From: Chitinophaga pinensis
GTDB taxonomy: Bacteria; Bacteroidota; Bacteroidia; Chitinophagales; Chitinophagaceae
Assembly: GCF_007896845.1 (NCBI RefSeq)
Contig: NZ_VOHS01000002.1
Span: forward strand, 310,001 to 374,000
Length of the DNA stretch: 64,000 nt
Direction of reading: 5' to 3'
This document shows, piece by piece, positions 8,476 through 18,072 of the stretch; position 1 is the first letter of the stretch; every line of letters starts with the position of its first letter. The position numbers and the translations under genes are program-made. The notes beneath the pieces were generated by a model. That model was not told where the DNA came from, searched no databases, and worked only from the letters and a program-made list of their open reading frames with translations.

Positions 8476-9822
8476 TTAATATCGATAAATGAATATATGA
8501 TTTTTTGGGAGACTTGCCACAAAAGCTATAAAAAAACGAAGGACCGTCTGCCATACGGCGGACGGTCCTTTTCTTATGACAAGGTATTTATTTAAACTGC
8601 CTGAGGTGCGCTTGCTGCCGGCGCTTTTTTGTAGCCACGCTTTTCTTTGTTTTCTTCTTTTACCCCACCATACAAGGAAACCTGTTACCGGCAGACTGGC
8701 GCCTATCAATGCACCAAAGAAGGCCAGTATCTTTCCGGGTAATCCGAGTATGGAACCCACGTGAATATCGTAATTCGCTTTACGCAGTTTTGCCCCGAAA
8801 CCAGCTTCTGCAAAACTGATATCGTATACTTTATTACCGGCCAGTTCTTTTAATGTATGCTGATCGAATGAATAACTTCTGTTGTTATAGAACTTACCTG
8901 CTGTAGGATAGATCGTAATACCGATAGCAGCCTTTGGTTTGGATGTATCTGCAAAGGAATAATAGAAACCTTCTGCTTCCGGGTGTCTGGCAAGTACTTT
9001 CCCCCACGCGAGGTCCATTGCCTGCTCAGGGGTATATAATTTACCCAGCTGTGTTGAATCAGACTGTGGTCTTTTAAATTCTTCGATTGTTTGTCCGCCG
9101 GAAGTAACCCAGTATAATCCGTTGCTGTACCATTTGATACCATACACCATACCGGTCAGCGCTATGGCCAGCAATACTATCAGGGAATAGAAACCCAGTA
9201 CATTATGCAGATCATAGTTCACCCTTTTGAAGGACGCGTCCCATTTTATTTTAAAGCTTTGCTCACGTGCTTTCTTTGTCCATTTCTGCGGCCACCACAG
9301 TACCATACCACTGATCAGGATAATAACGAATATCAGGGTGCTGTAATTGACGATCGGTCTGCCTATTTCATAAGGCATCCACAGGAAGCGATGACCATTC
9401 AGGATAAACCGGAAGAAATCTGTTTCTCCTGCTTTGTGTTCTTTTACGCTGATCACTTCCCCACTATAAGGATTCAGTCGTAATACAGTATTTCCTTTTC
9501 TACCTTCTCCAAGACTCAGGTAAATGGCATTTCCCTGTTGATAGGTAACGTAGCCAGGTTTTAGTTTGGGATACTTTTGTGCGGCAATCTCTCTTACCTG
9601 TGAAGGAGTGATGACAGGTTTGTCCTGACGGGCGATTACAGTTTCAGGTTCCAGCAGACGGGTGATTTCGTCATGAAATACCCAGATACAGGCTGTCACG
9701 CATACAATGATCATCACAATACCTGTAATCAGCCCCAGCCATAGGTGTAACCAGGCTGAAATGCGATAAAACAGACTGCGGGATTGTTTTTTCTTGACGG
9801 TTGGCTTCCTGGAAAAATTCAT
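8476..9822 (-). CDS. PepSY-associated transmembrane protein, probable 3' frame break
   Basis: A 448-codon frame with an N-terminal basic tail, a first membrane helix (LWLGLITGIVMIIVCVTACI), periplasmic PepSY-like regions, two middle helices and a C-terminal helix ending TGFLVWWGK. This is the architecture of PepSY_TM proteins, often linked to iron uptake or reductase functions at the inner membrane. After WWGK the frame runs through a strong terminator hairpin and yields an unlikely tail. Removing one base in the run near 8649 would give the tail APAASAPQAV and a stop at 8592, 18 bases before the hairpin; adding one A gives a different tail ending at 8588. I therefore suspect a one-base indel. 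No response to metal can be read from the promoter. Confidence 0.75.
   Translation of the reverse strand: MNFSRKPTVKKKQSRSLFYRISAWLHLWLGLITGIVMIIVCVTACIWVFHDEITRLLEPETVIARQDKPVITPSQVREIAAQKYPKLKPGYVTYQQGNAIYLSLGEGRKGNTVLRLNPYSGEVISVKEHKAGETDFFRFILNGHRFLWMPYEIGRPIVNYSTLIFVIILISGMVLWWPQKWTKKAREQSFKIKWDASFKRVNYDLHNVLGFYSLIVLLAIALTGMVYGIKWYSNGLYWVTSGGQTIEEFKRPQSDSTQLGKLYTPEQAMDLAWGKVLARHPEAEGFYYSFADTSKPKAAIGITIYPTAGKFYNNRSYSFDQHTLKELAGNKVYDISFAEAGFGAKLRKANYDIHVGSILGLPGKILAFFGALIGASLPVTGFLVWWGKRRKQRKAWLQKSAGSKRTSGSLNKYLVIRKGPSAVWQTVLRFFIAFVASLPKNHIFIYRY
8531..8574 (-). terminator. intrinsic terminator of the PepSY gene
   Basis: A 14-bp stem (8539-8552 with 8557-8570, one wobble pair, loop ATAC) is followed on the minus strand by CGTTTTTT. 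It lies inside the last 100 bases of the open frame at 8476-9822, which argues that the true stop of that gene is before the hairpin. Confidence 0.85.
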
Positions 9823-10061
9823 GTTAACTGTAATTGATGGCCCTTTTATCCGGACCTGCGCGCTAAAAGGTGATAGAATCTGCCAAAAATACCGTGTTAT
9901 AACACAAATCGTTTACGCAATCGGGAATAATAATCGCCCTATTAAAGATCGGATTTGAGTTGTCAGAATGAGGATTTGTCCCATTTCCTCTTAATTTAGC
10001 GCCTTTCGGCCCCGGAATGCCATCATGTACCAAAAGAAGGTACACATCAGAATCAAATACC

Positions 10062-10622
10062 ATGAATCAGTTTAATCAGCGTAATGCTTTGGATGCCAAC
10101 GAGTCTGCACACTTGCAGCGTGTGCTTAGTGACTATACCTATGCACTGGATGTACTGGACAAGTACGATCATCAGTTATTAGAAATTGAAAACACGACGG
10201 AAGAAAACCTGTTTGTGATTACCTATGAAACGGCCATGTTCGCCATTAACGGACTAAGAGACCGTTTTGGAGGAAGTGCCCTGTTTGGCAATGAGAAAGA
10301 TGACTCCTTTCAGGGTTCATTGGCTGCGATCTGCCAGACCTTTGGTGGTCGTGATCTTTATCCCGGTGTGGAGGAAAAGGCGGCTCATCTGCTATATTTT
10401 GTTATCAAGAACCATTCTTTTTCTGATGGCAATAAACGTATTGCCGCATTTCTGTTTGTATGGTTTCTTGATAAGAATAATATCCTTTACAGGCAGGATG
10501 GCAGTAAAAGGATTGCTGACAATGCGCTGGTTGCATTCACATTGATGATTGCGGAATCAAAACCGGAAGAGAAGGAGATGATGGTAAAAGTGATCGTCCA
10601 TCTTATTAACAGTAATAATTAA
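10062..10622 (+). CDS. Fic/Doc family protein, stand-alone
   Basis: A 186-residue protein with the Fic loop HSFSDGNKRIAAF at residues 118-130. The Lys in GNKR and the lack of the final Arg resemble Doc (DANKR), a kinase of EF-Tu, more than AMP-transferring Fic proteins (GNGR..R). The region before it (ALDVLDKYDHQ, FGNEKDDSFQ, LYPGVEEKAAHLLYFVI) matches what I recall of the C-terminal Fic half of RhuM-like proteins, but the RhuM N-terminal domain is absent. No antitoxin gene lies on either side. Start chosen at the ATG 10062; an upstream in-frame ATG at 10017 would add 15 residues. A 6-bp inverted repeat TGTACC/GGTACA at about 10025-10043 could be an operator. Confidence 0.82.
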   Translation: MNQFNQRNALDANESAHLQRVLSDYTYALDVLDKYDHQLLEIENTTEENLFVITYETAMFAINGLRDRFGGSALFGNEKDDSFQGSLAAICQTFGGRDLYPGVEEKAAHLLYFVIKNHSFSDGNKRIAAFLFVWFLDKNNILYRQDGSKRIADNALVAFTLMIAESKPEEKEMMVKVIVHLINSNN

Positions 10623-10630
10623 AATAAAAA

Positions 10631-10653
10631 AGAGTCCGTCAATAGCGGACTCT
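10631..10653. terminator. bidirectional terminator between fic and greA-like genes
   Basis: An 8-bp stem AGAGTCCG/CGGACTCT with a 7-base loop sits between convergent genes, with an A tract on the left and a T tract on the right. Confidence 0.85.
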
Positions 10654-10660
10654 CCATTTT

Positions 10661-11056
10661 TTATGCCTGTACATTCAGTACAGTAAAGCGCTTTACGCCG
10701 GCCGGCATTTTCCACTCAACTTCGTCTCCTTTACGGAAACCTATCAGTGCTGCACCCAGCGGCGCCAGTATAGAAATTTTCTTCTGCTTGATATCTGCAT
10801 CGATCGGCATTACAATACGGAAGTCGGTCACTTTTCCTGAATTAACTTCCTTCACACTTACCAGTGAGTTCAGACGAATGGTCCCTACCGGCAGGGCTTC
10901 ATTATCCACAACAACGGCGCGATTCAGTTCATATGCCAATGACATCTCGCTGATATCATCTGTTTTGGTGCCTGCAAATTGTTTCAGGAGATTATAATCT
11001 TCTTCACAAAGAATTACGGGGGTCTTTTCTTTGCTCTTTGCTTTTCCTGATTTCAT
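10661..11056 (-). CDS. GreA/GreB C-terminal domain protein (Rnk-like)
   Basis: A 131-residue protein. The C-terminal half, with ISILAPLGAALIGFRKGDEV and WKMPAG, is the FKBP-like GreA/GreB C-terminal domain that binds the RNA polymerase secondary channel rim. The N-terminal coiled coil of true GreA is missing and replaced by a short segment (VILCEEDYNLLKQFA), as in Rnk, the regulator of nucleoside diphosphate kinase in enterobacteria. It probably interacts with RNA polymerase without cleaving transcripts. It is monocistronic. Confidence 0.82.
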   Translation of the reverse strand: MKSGKAKSKEKTPVILCEEDYNLLKQFAGTKTDDISEMSLAYELNRAVVVDNEALPVGTIRLNSLVSVKEVNSGKVTDFRIVMPIDADIKQKKISILAPLGAALIGFRKGDEVEWKMPAGVKRFTVLNVQA

Positions 11057-11484
11057 ACACTACTAATTTTAAATTAAAAAAAATTCCTGCCGACGTGGTA
11101 TATCGCGCAGTGGAACAAACTATACAATAGGAAAACTGAGGGATCCCCGAACAATAAAAGAATTAATAATAGTCCGGGGAAAAAGTATCGAAGTCCTTAA
11201 AGGTTGTGTAATAGTAAGACTTGCTTGCTATTGGGGTATTGGTGTGCACAACAACAGTCATACGCAGTATTGGCGCATGCTGGACGGATGAATGCTGATA
11301 TGTTGTGTGCAATGACATCAATACGAATATAAGGAAAAAATCAGGAATTAAACATGAGACAGGAAGAATTGTGACAGGGTTAACGGGTGAGCAATATAAT
11401 ATACCGGTTATACTCTATACATGCTCTATACATGCTTTATACATGCTTTATATACGACGCATACGTGGACTTGATCGTTTAAAA
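11057..11484. other. gene-free spacer with short 11-bp repeats
   Basis: About 430 bases without a credible gene. It contains three tandem 11-base units (C/T)TATACATGCT at 11415-11447 plus a decaying fourth. I see no promoter box that would assign it to either neighbour. Confidence 0.5.
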
Positions 11485-11514
11485 AAGGGGATATTCCCTG
11501 CGGAACATCCCCTT
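11485..11514. terminator. terminator downstream of metG
   Basis: A stem of AAGGGGAT plus TTCC with one mismatch, loop CTGC, flanked by six A on the left and TTTT on the right, 23 bases past the metG stop. Confidence 0.85.
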
Positions 11515-11537
11515 TTGGGTATAATTTGTGAAAAGTA

Positions 11538-13619
11538 CTATTTCACTTCGCTACCTGCATCTACTGCTGCATCCGGGTTTACGAATACCAGCTTGCCCGC
11601 AGCATTTTCGGCCATCAGGATCATCCCCTGACTTTCGATACCGCGCATTTTTCTCGGAGCGAGGTTAGCCACGAGTGTTACCTGTTTGCCTACCACTTCT
11701 TCCGGTGCAAAATGCTCTGCGATACCAGATACCACGGTACGTTTTTCAGTACCGATATCCACCAGTAATTTCAGCAGTTTGTCCGCCTTTGGTACTTTCT
11801 CTGCTTCAAGGATGGTACCTACGCGCAGGTCGATTTTTGCGAAATCGTCGAATTGTATTTCGGGTTTCATTTCTTTTACTTTCGTTTCAACAGGAGCCAC
11901 TACAGGTTTAACCAGACCTGCTTTCAATTTTTCAATCTGCTCCTCGATCTTTGCGTCCTCAATTTTGCCGAACAGATACTCCGGTTCGCGCAGCGGATAT
12001 CCTACATTTACCAGTTTCAGACTACCTGCATTTTCCCATTCCAGCATACGATCTACTACTTTCAGCATGTGGCAGATCTTCTTCGCTGTAAATGGAAGGA
12101 ACGGATTAGCGAGAATGGCCAGGTTGGCAGTCAGTTGCAGACACATATGCAGACAGTTGTCAATACGTTTCTGATAGCCTGCTGCCAATGATGGATCTTT
12201 TGCCATCTCTTTCACCAGATTCCATGGTTCTCTATCCTGCAGATACTTGTTACCGGAACGTGAGATATTAATTACTTCTGCCAGTGCTTCACGGAAGCGG
12301 AAATTTTCCAGCGAGTCTTCTATCTTCTGTATAGAAGCTTTCAGGTCGGCAAACAGTGCATCGTCCTTCTCATCTTTCAGATCTGCATGAAACGGCGGTA
12401 CTTTACCACCGCACAATTTGTGCATTAACACCATTGTACGGTTTACAAAGTTGCTGAAGATATCAGCTAACTCACTATTGTTACGCTGCTGGAAATCTTT
12501 CCAGGTAAAGTCACTATCTTTTGTTTCAGGTGCGATACTGGTCAGCACATAACGCAGTGTATCCTGCTGATCAGGGAAATCCTTCACATAATCATGGACC
12601 CAGACTGCCCAGTTACGCGAAGTAGATACTTTCTCTCCTTCGATATTCAGGAACTCGTTTGCCGGCACATTTTCAGGCAGTACATATCCACCATGACCTT
12701 TCAGCATCGCAGGGAATATCACACAATGGAACACGATATTGTCTTTACCAATAAAGTGTACCAGTTTGGTATCATCTTTACACCAGTAATCCGCCCAATT
12801 TGCTGTCAGTTCTTTGGTTGCGGAGATATAGCCGATCGGCGCATCAAACCATACGTATAATACTTTCCCCTCTGCATCCGGCAATGGTACCTGAATACCC
12901 CAGCTGCTGTCGCGGGTCATCGCTCTGCTTTGCAGACCGCCGTCAATCCAGCTTTTACACTGTCCGTATACATTATTTTTCCACTCTTTATGACCTTCCA
13001 GCAGCCATTCTTTCAGGAATGGTTCATAGTTCTGTAAAGGCATATACCAGTGCTTTGTCTTTTTCTTGACCGGCACGGCATTGCTGAGGGTAGAACGAGG
13101 TTCTATCAGTTCGTCCGGGCTCAGTGAACTACCACATCTTTCACACTGGTCACCGTATGCATTCGGGTTACCGCATTTAGGACAGGTACCAACAATATAG
13201 CGGTCAGCCAGAAATACATTAGCAGTTTCATCAAAGAACTGCTCGCTTTCTCTCTCTTCAAACAGTCCTTTATCATACATCGTCTTGAAGAAGTCAGCCG
13301 CTGTTTCGTGGTGTACCTGTTTAGTGGTTCTGGAGAAAATATCGAAAGAGATACCCATGTCTGTAAAGCTGTCATAGATGATCTTATGATATTTATCCAC
13401 AATATCCTGCGGAGTCACGTTTTCCTTCATCGCCTTAATGGTGATAGGTACTCCGTGTTCGTCAGTTCCTCCTATGAACTTTACATCCGCCTTTTTAGCA
13501 CGCAGGTAGCGCACATATATATCGGCGGGAATATAACAGCCTGCGAGGTGACCGATGTGGACCGGTCCGTTAGCATAAGGCAATGCCGCTGTTATTAGAT
13601 ATCTGTTAAATTTTGCCAT
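11538..13619 (-). CDS. metG: methionine--tRNA ligase
   Basis: A 693-residue class I synthetase that charges tRNA-Met in the cytosol. Visible elements in order are the HIGH box [19 protein letters not shown], a zinc knuckle CPKCGN...QCERCG, the KMSKS equivalent [10 protein letters not shown], the anticodon-binding helical region, and a C-terminal EMAP/Trbp111-type tRNA-binding domain ([20 protein letters not shown]) that dimerises the enzyme. The length fits the long bacterial form. A TACCTTTG box about 113 bases upstream is a likely promoter. Confidence 0.97.
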   Translation of the reverse strand: MAKFNRYLITAALPYANGPVHIGHLAGCYIPADIYVRYLRAKKADVKFIGGTDEHGVPITIKAMKENVTPQDIVDKYHKIIYDSFTDMGISFDIFSRTTKQVHHETAADFFKTMYDKGLFEERESEQFFDETANVFLADRYIVGTCPKCGNPNAYGDQCERCGSSLSPDELIEPRSTLSNAVPVKKKTKHWYMPLQNYEPFLKEWLLEGHKEWKNNVYGQCKSWIDGGLQSRAMTRDSSWGIQVPLPDAEGKVLYVWFDAPIGYISATKELTANWADYWCKDDTKLVHFIGKDNIVFHCVIFPAMLKGHGGYVLPENVPANEFLNIEGEKVSTSRNWAVWVHDYVKDFPDQQDTLRYVLTSIAPETKDSDFTWKDFQQRNNSELADIFSNFVNRTMVLMHKLCGGKVPPFHADLKDEKDDALFADLKASIQKIEDSLENFRFREALAEVINISRSGNKYLQDREPWNLVKEMAKDPSLAAGYQKRIDNCLHMCLQLTANLAILANPFLPFTAKKICHMLKVVDRMLEWENAGSLKLVNVGYPLREPEYLFGKIEDAKIEEQIEKLKAGLVKPVVAPVETKVKEMKPEIQFDDFAKIDLRVGTILEAEKVPKADKLLKLLVDIGTEKRTVVSGIAEHFAPEEVVGKQVTLVANLAPRKMRGIESQGMILMAENAAGKLVFVNPDAAVDAGSEVK

Positions 13620-13731
13620 GTTCGCTTAAAGAATGCTTAAATAATCGAAATTCTATTTTTGCTTTTGGAAGAGCGAAAAGTATTTATCAACTTAGCCCTG
13701 TCGGGTTTGGGATAACTCCCCAAATGGTCTG

Positions 13732-13739
13732 CAAAGGTA
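13732..13739 (-). promoter_or_regulatory. minus-7 box TACCTTTG for metG
   Basis: On the minus strand this reads TACCTTTG and points at metG, leaving a leader of about 110 bases. No other TAnnTTTG box lies between it and the start. Confidence 0.45.
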
Positions 13740-13755
13740 ATTAAAGCATAGAACA

Positions 13756-14667
13756 ATGAAAATTCCGCCATACCTCAAAAAAGGTGATCTGATAGGCATC
13801 ACCTGTAGTAGTAGTAAAATGGATCTGCAGGCAGCAGAATATGCTGCTGGCGTGATCAGTTCCTGGGGCTTCCAGGTACATCTGGGCATTACGGTAGGCA
13901 CCAGTTTCCATAATTTCTCCGCTCCGGATGAACTGCGGCTGGAAGAGCTGCAGGATATGCTGGACGATCCTGATATTAAAGCTATCATTTTTGGCCGCGG
14001 TGGTTATGGTATGGTGTGTATACTGGACGAACTGGATTTCAAGCAATTCCGTAAACATCCCAAGTGGATCTGCGGATACAGTGATATTACCGCCCTGCAT
14101 ACCCATATTCAGCACCGGTATGGCATTCCTACCCTCCATTCCATGATGTGTAGTGGTATAAGACCGGAAACCGTTGAAAATGAGTATGTAGATAGCCTCC
14201 GGATGGCATTAAAAGGTACTTCCTACCGTTACACAGCAGCACCACATGACCTTAACCGTACCGGAAAGGCCTCCGGTAAGTTGATTGGTGGTAACCTGTC
14301 CCTCCTCGCCAATCTGTCAGGTACGGAATCGCAACCAGATACTAAAGGGAAAATACTGGTACTGGAAGATATCGGCGAGTACCGCTATAATGTGGACCGT
14401 ATGATGTATAACCTGAAGAGAGCAGGATGGCTGGAAGATCTCGCCGGACTGGTAATCGGTTCCTTTACCGATGGTAAAGAGACGGAGACGCCTTTTGGCC
14501 AGACCGAGTACGAGATCATCCGGAATATTGTACAGGATTACGAGTACCCGGTCTGCTTTGGCTTCCCGGTAGGGCATACGCATGAGAATTATTCCCTGAA
14601 ACTGGGCATGCCACATGAACTGCATGTAACTGCCAGACAGGCTAAATTATCGCAACGCGACGTCTAA
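13756..14667 (+). CDS. ldcA: LD-carboxypeptidase, peptidase family S66
   Basis: A 303-residue protein that by family removes the terminal D-Ala from murein tetrapeptides during peptidoglycan recycling, or cleaves microcin C-like substrates (MccF branch). Evidence is the start KKGDLIGITCSSS, the segment IIFGRGGYGM, the nucleophile motif CGYSDITALH and the later GGNLSLLANLSGT and LEDIGEYRYNVDRM. No signal peptide is visible, so it should act in the cytoplasm. Its last 21 bases overlap the end of the convergent hydrolase gene. Confidence 0.9.
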   Translation: MKIPPYLKKGDLIGITCSSSKMDLQAAEYAAGVISSWGFQVHLGITVGTSFHNFSAPDELRLEELQDMLDDPDIKAIIFGRGGYGMVCILDELDFKQFRKHPKWICGYSDITALHTHIQHRYGIPTLHSMMCSGIRPETVENEYVDSLRMALKGTSYRYTAAPHDLNRTGKASGKLIGGNLSLLANLSGTESQPDTKGKILVLEDIGEYRYNVDRMMYNLKRAGWLEDLAGLVIGSFTDGKETETPFGQTEYEIIRNIVQDYEYPVCFGFPVGHTHENYSLKLGMPHELHVTARQAKLSQRDV

Positions 14668-15450
14668 TGCTTTCAGATAATCGGGATATTTTTCCAGATT
14701 ATTGTGATCTGCACCGGATATAGTAATAAACTGGTCACCTGTTTTGAATAGCTTCTCCAGCTTCTTCCCTGATTCAATGGGTATTGTCTTATCGTCAGTC
14801 CCATGAATAATGACAACAGGCGCCGTTACTTTGGGCAGGTATTCATTTGTCGGGAACTTGAAATCGAGCATATACGCATAAGGGTAAAGCGGTACCAGCC
14901 GCATTGCCATCTCTGTCATGTTGAAATACGGGGCTTCCAGCACCAGTCGTTTACAATCGCGGACAGCTGCCAGTTGGGCAGCGACTGCCGTTCCCAGTGA
15001 CCTTCCGTAAATGATAATACTGTCCCGTGGATAAAACTTCCGGGCTACCTCATACATATGCAGGGCATTGTCATAGATCGTTGCTTCGGTCAGTTGACCG
15101 GTGGTTTTTCCATAGGTTGGATAATCCATCATCAGCACACTATAACCACGTTCCAGCATCAATCTGGCCTTATTTCCATATTTGGAAATATTACGGGCAT
15201 TCCCATGAAAGTATATCACCATACCCTTTGGCTTTTCAGCCTTAAACAGCATGGCGCTCAGCGTCTGTTTTTCATTGATACGGATGCTGATTTCTTCAAA
15301 TGGGATATCATATTTGAACACGTAGTTTGCTTCCAGTGGTTCCGGATGAAAGATGAACTTCTTCTGGAATAAGGTCAGCACTACACCAATCACGAGGTAA
15401 AGCCCCACGATCGCGGAAAGTATAGGTTTTAATTTCAGCTTGCTGAACAT
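14647..15450 (-). CDS. alpha/beta hydrolase with N-terminal membrane anchor
   Basis: A 267-residue protein. One N-terminal helix (ILSAIVGLYLVIGVVLTLF) should anchor it in the inner membrane with the hydrolase domain outside. The oxyanion-hole turn YFHGNARNIS, the nucleophile elbow IIYGRSLGTAVA, an acid in IIHGTDDKTIP and the His in SGADHNN complete the catalytic triad. It resembles the BEM46/YqkD group, whose substrates are poorly known. It lies 9 bases after the ThiF-like gene on the same strand, so the two may be cotranscribed. Confidence 0.85.
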   Translation of the reverse strand: MFSKLKLKPILSAIVGLYLVIGVVLTLFQKKFIFHPEPLEANYVFKYDIPFEEISIRINEKQTLSAMLFKAEKPKGMVIYFHGNARNISKYGNKARLMLERGYSVLMMDYPTYGKTTGQLTEATIYDNALHMYEVARKFYPRDSIIIYGRSLGTAVAAQLAAVRDCKRLVLEAPYFNMTEMAMRLVPLYPYAYMLDFKFPTNEYLPKVTAPVVIIHGTDDKTIPIESGKKLEKLFKTGDQFITISGADHNNLEKYPDYLKALDVALR

Positions 15451-15459
15451 GTGTAAAGT

Positions 15460-16272
15460 TTAGTCTTCAATGTCAGGTACGATGTCCATACCATATTCTT
15501 CAGCAGTCAATACACCTTTCGCTCTGATATCAGCCAGTATAACGGGATCAGGGAACAGTGTGTTAACCTGATAAGTATTATGCAGGAAATTCATGCTGTA
15601 AAATTTATTGGCCAGTCCATCGGGTACACCCGCAATGTATTTCAGCACTTCATTCACGATCATCATACCGGTAGCACCATGCGTCACTCCAATGGCACCT
15701 GCATCGAAATTACGATGGTCATCGATCAGGTCCAGATTACAACGGTAAGAGGCTGCAGCATCTCCACTGGCAGGAGCGATATTGAAACCTGCCCACCATG
15801 ACACCCAGTTATGTACTTCCCCGATCACAAATGGTTTACCATGCGCAACACAGGCATCGTTGATCACGAGGTGTGTGGCATGATGCTGGGAACAATCAAT
15901 CACGAGGTCCATGCCTTCCAGCAGTTGTTTAATATTTTCTGGTTTTACCTGTAACAGTAAAGGATAATGTTTGGTAAAAGGATTGCTCGCCCACAAGCGG
16001 CTTGCAGCCATTTTAGCTTTATGTTTACGCAGGTCCTGCATCTGGTAGATGGGTTGTCTGTGCATATCTTCATCAGCAATTACACCATAATCGGCAATAC
16101 CGATCACACCAACGCCACTGGCGCTTAAATACTGTATCACCGGAGATCCCAGTCCACCGGCACCTACTACCAATACACGTGTTTCTTTCAGTTTTTCCTG
16201 CATGGCAACACCCATACCCGGAACGGCAATAGCGTGTTTAAAATGCGCAAGTTCTTTTTCGATTAATGCCAT
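15460..16272 (-). CDS. ThiF/MoeB/HesA family adenylyltransferase-like protein
   Basis: A 270-residue E1-like enzyme. It has the ATP-binding loop VLVVGAGGLGSPVIQYLSAS, the Arg finger region DMHRQPIY and the basic segment RKHKAKMAASRL. Enzymes of this family adenylate the C-terminal Gly of ThiS- or MoaD-like sulfur carriers. The two CxxC zinc pairs of MoeB and ThiF are absent, only one Cys remains near the usual site (SYRCN), and no sulfur-carrier gene is adjacent. The family is clear, but whether it works in thiamine, molybdopterin or another pathway cannot be told. Confidence 0.85.
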   Translation of the reverse strand: MALIEKELAHFKHAIAVPGMGVAMQEKLKETRVLVVGAGGLGSPVIQYLSASGVGVIGIADYGVIADEDMHRQPIYQMQDLRKHKAKMAASRLWASNPFTKHYPLLLQVKPENIKQLLEGMDLVIDCSQHHATHLVINDACVAHGKPFVIGEVHNWVSWWAGFNIAPASGDAAASYRCNLDLIDDHRNFDAGAIGVTHGATGMMIVNEVLKYIAGVPDGLANKFYSMNFLHNTYQVNTLFPDPVILADIRAKGVLTAEEYGMDIVPDIED

Positions 16273-16311
16273 AGTCTTTTCAATTAGGGATCAGTAAGTA
16301 AAAATCAATCG

Positions 16312-16338
16312 CCGGGAATCAATTGACTTAATTCCCGG
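16312..16338 (-). terminator. terminator of the histidine kinase gene
   Basis: An 8-bp stem CCGGGAAT/ATTCCCGG with an 11-base loop lies between the kinase stop and the ThiF-like start; on the minus strand GATTTTTAC follows. Confidence 0.65.
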
Positions 16339-16367
16339 TTATTGATATTTATCTACTGACTGATGAT

Positions 16368-17738
16368 TTATTCTTGTGGAAATTCCAATGTAAACTTACT
16401 ACCCTTTCCTATCGTGCTTTCTACTTTGATCTTGCCTTTATGGGCATCCACGATAGCTTTCACATAACTTAATCCCAATCCGAATCCTTTTACGTTATGC
16501 ACATTACCTGTATGTGCACGATAGAATTTTTCAAAGATACGGGAAATCGTGTCACGGCTCATACCGATACCGTTATCTGCTATTGTAATAATGAGGCTCT
16601 TACGTGTATTATGTGTGGATATAACCACCTCGAGATTTTCTTTTGAATACTTGATCGCATTGTCCAGCAGATTAAATATCACATTGGAGAAATGCACATC
16701 ATCCGCTTTGATAATAGGATTGATCGCATCAAGGCGCAGTTCGGCATGGCCCTGCTTTGCATCCATCTGTAACTGCAGATTTTCTACTGTACTGGATATC
16801 ACATCATGCACATCTGTCACCTGCAGGTTTAACCCGATCTCATTCTTTTCCAATAAGGCAGATTGAAGGATACTCTCTACCTGTTTATTCATGCGCTTAT
16901 TCTCCTCCTTGATGATACCGGAGAAATATTTGATCTTATCTCTATTGTCCATGACCTTCTCATTACCGATGGCATCAATAGCCAGTGAGATAGTGGCCAG
17001 TGGTGTCTTCAGTTCATGCGTCATGTTATTGATAAAGTCTGATTTGATCTCCGACAATTTTTTCTGATTGAGCATTGTGCGGATAGTCAGGATAAATGCA
17101 GTGATGATCACAGCGGTGAACAACAGTCCACCTGCCATCATTTTCCCCAGCGATAAGAGCAATAACATGTTATTCTTAGGCTGTACCAGCAGCAATGTTT
17201 CTGTTTCGCCTGTCACAGATTCAAAACTGTTTAACAACGGTATATACTGAAACGTATAATCGAGGCTGTCTGAGCGTTTGGTTTCTTCCAGCATTTTGGA
17301 CAGTCCGGCAGATTGCATATGTACCCCATTGCTATTACCAAAATGCCCTTTACCTAACACGGCAAATTCGAAGGTGGTGTCCAGGCGCTGATCACGCAGA
17401 CTCTTGGCGATCATCCCCTGCACTTCTTCCGTAGTGAAGCGGTCACTGACATTTCCTGTCAGATCAACAGTATGGGTTATCTCATACTTATCGATCGCCA
17501 GCCCTTTTTCTGTAGGCCGGATAGCTGCGCCATCTACTTTAAAACGTATAGGAGGCGCTTTACGTTGAAGCATCAGCTCCTTCACTTCTATAATTGCGTT
17601 TACCGCACGCTGCTCCATCTGCTCGCGACGTACGATAGCTGCGTTATAAATCCAGTTGACCTGGATCCAGATGATTCCCAATAATGACAGGGTAATTAAC
17701 ACCACAATTATGGGAAATACTTTCTTCAATGGTACCAT
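16368..17738 (-). CDS. two-component sensor histidine kinase
   Basis: A 456-residue membrane kinase. A first helix (residues 8-28), a periplasmic sensor region of about 170 residues and a second helix (about 200-220) are followed by the HisKA box NNMTHELKTPLATIS with the phospho-accepting His, the N box NVIFNLLDNAIKYS, the G1 box IADNGIGM, the F box IFEKFYRAHTG and the G2 box GFGLGLSYVKAI. All catalytic motifs are intact. No response regulator lies next to it in the window, so the partner is elsewhere. The sensed signal is unknown. Confidence 0.93.
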   Translation of the reverse strand: MVPLKKVFPIIVVLITLSLLGIIWIQVNWIYNAAIVRREQMEQRAVNAIIEVKELMLQRKAPPIRFKVDGAAIRPTEKGLAIDKYEITHTVDLTGNVSDRFTTEEVQGMIAKSLRDQRLDTTFEFAVLGKGHFGNSNGVHMQSAGLSKMLEETKRSDSLDYTFQYIPLLNSFESVTGETETLLLVQPKNNMLLLLSLGKMMAGGLLFTAVIITAFILTIRTMLNQKKLSEIKSDFINNMTHELKTPLATISLAIDAIGNEKVMDNRDKIKYFSGIIKEENKRMNKQVESILQSALLEKNEIGLNLQVTDVHDVISSTVENLQLQMDAKQGHAELRLDAINPIIKADDVHFSNVIFNLLDNAIKYSKENLEVVISTHNTRKSLIITIADNGIGMSRDTISRIFEKFYRAHTGNVHNVKGFGLGLSYVKAIVDAHKGKIKVESTIGKGSKFTLEFPQE

Positions 17739-17945
17739 GCTACATCAATACTAAGGCGCACAAGATACTCACAAAGAACGAGGGTACCAGCACCTGAATT
17801 GTTAAAAATCATTGCTTGCTATAGCAACATTAATACAAATTTAAAGGCTCCAAACCGTTATCCATCCTCACTTTAGCAATAAAACATCACTTTAACGTAA
17901 TTTTAACTGGGAAATAATATTCATAATTGATCAATCTTCTGTACA

Positions 17946-17974
17946 TTTGCCTTATCAAACTGGTACTAAATTTG
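17946..17974 (+). promoter_or_regulatory. promoter: TTTG, 17 bases, TAAATTTG
   Basis: TTTG at 17946-17949 and TAAATTTG at 17967-17974 form a full Bacteroidota promoter with a 17-base spacer. It drives no annotated gene directly: the first thing downstream is a 12-codon frame and a terminator. Confidence 0.6.
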
Positions 17975-18024
17975 ATGTACTGGTTTAACAAACTAGCAAT
18001 TTTTAAATTTCTACATACATCGAC

Positions 18025-18063
18025 ATGGATTTCGTTTCCATAAGCGATTTAGATTTTGGTTGA
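18025..18063 (+). other. possible 12-residue peptide or small RNA body
   Basis: Between the promoter at 17946-17974 and the terminator at 18073 there is an ATG-started frame for MDFVSISDLDFG followed by TGA. The predicted transcript is about 120 bases. It may be a leader peptide, an independent small RNA or chance. I recognise no homologue. Confidence 0.35.
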
Positions 18064-18072
18064 TAAAATGGT

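Noticed and set aside
8423-8554. N-terminal extension of the FadJ-type protein
   Set aside because: The extra residues overlap the terminator of the upstream gene and show no homology; the fold begins at the ATG 8422.
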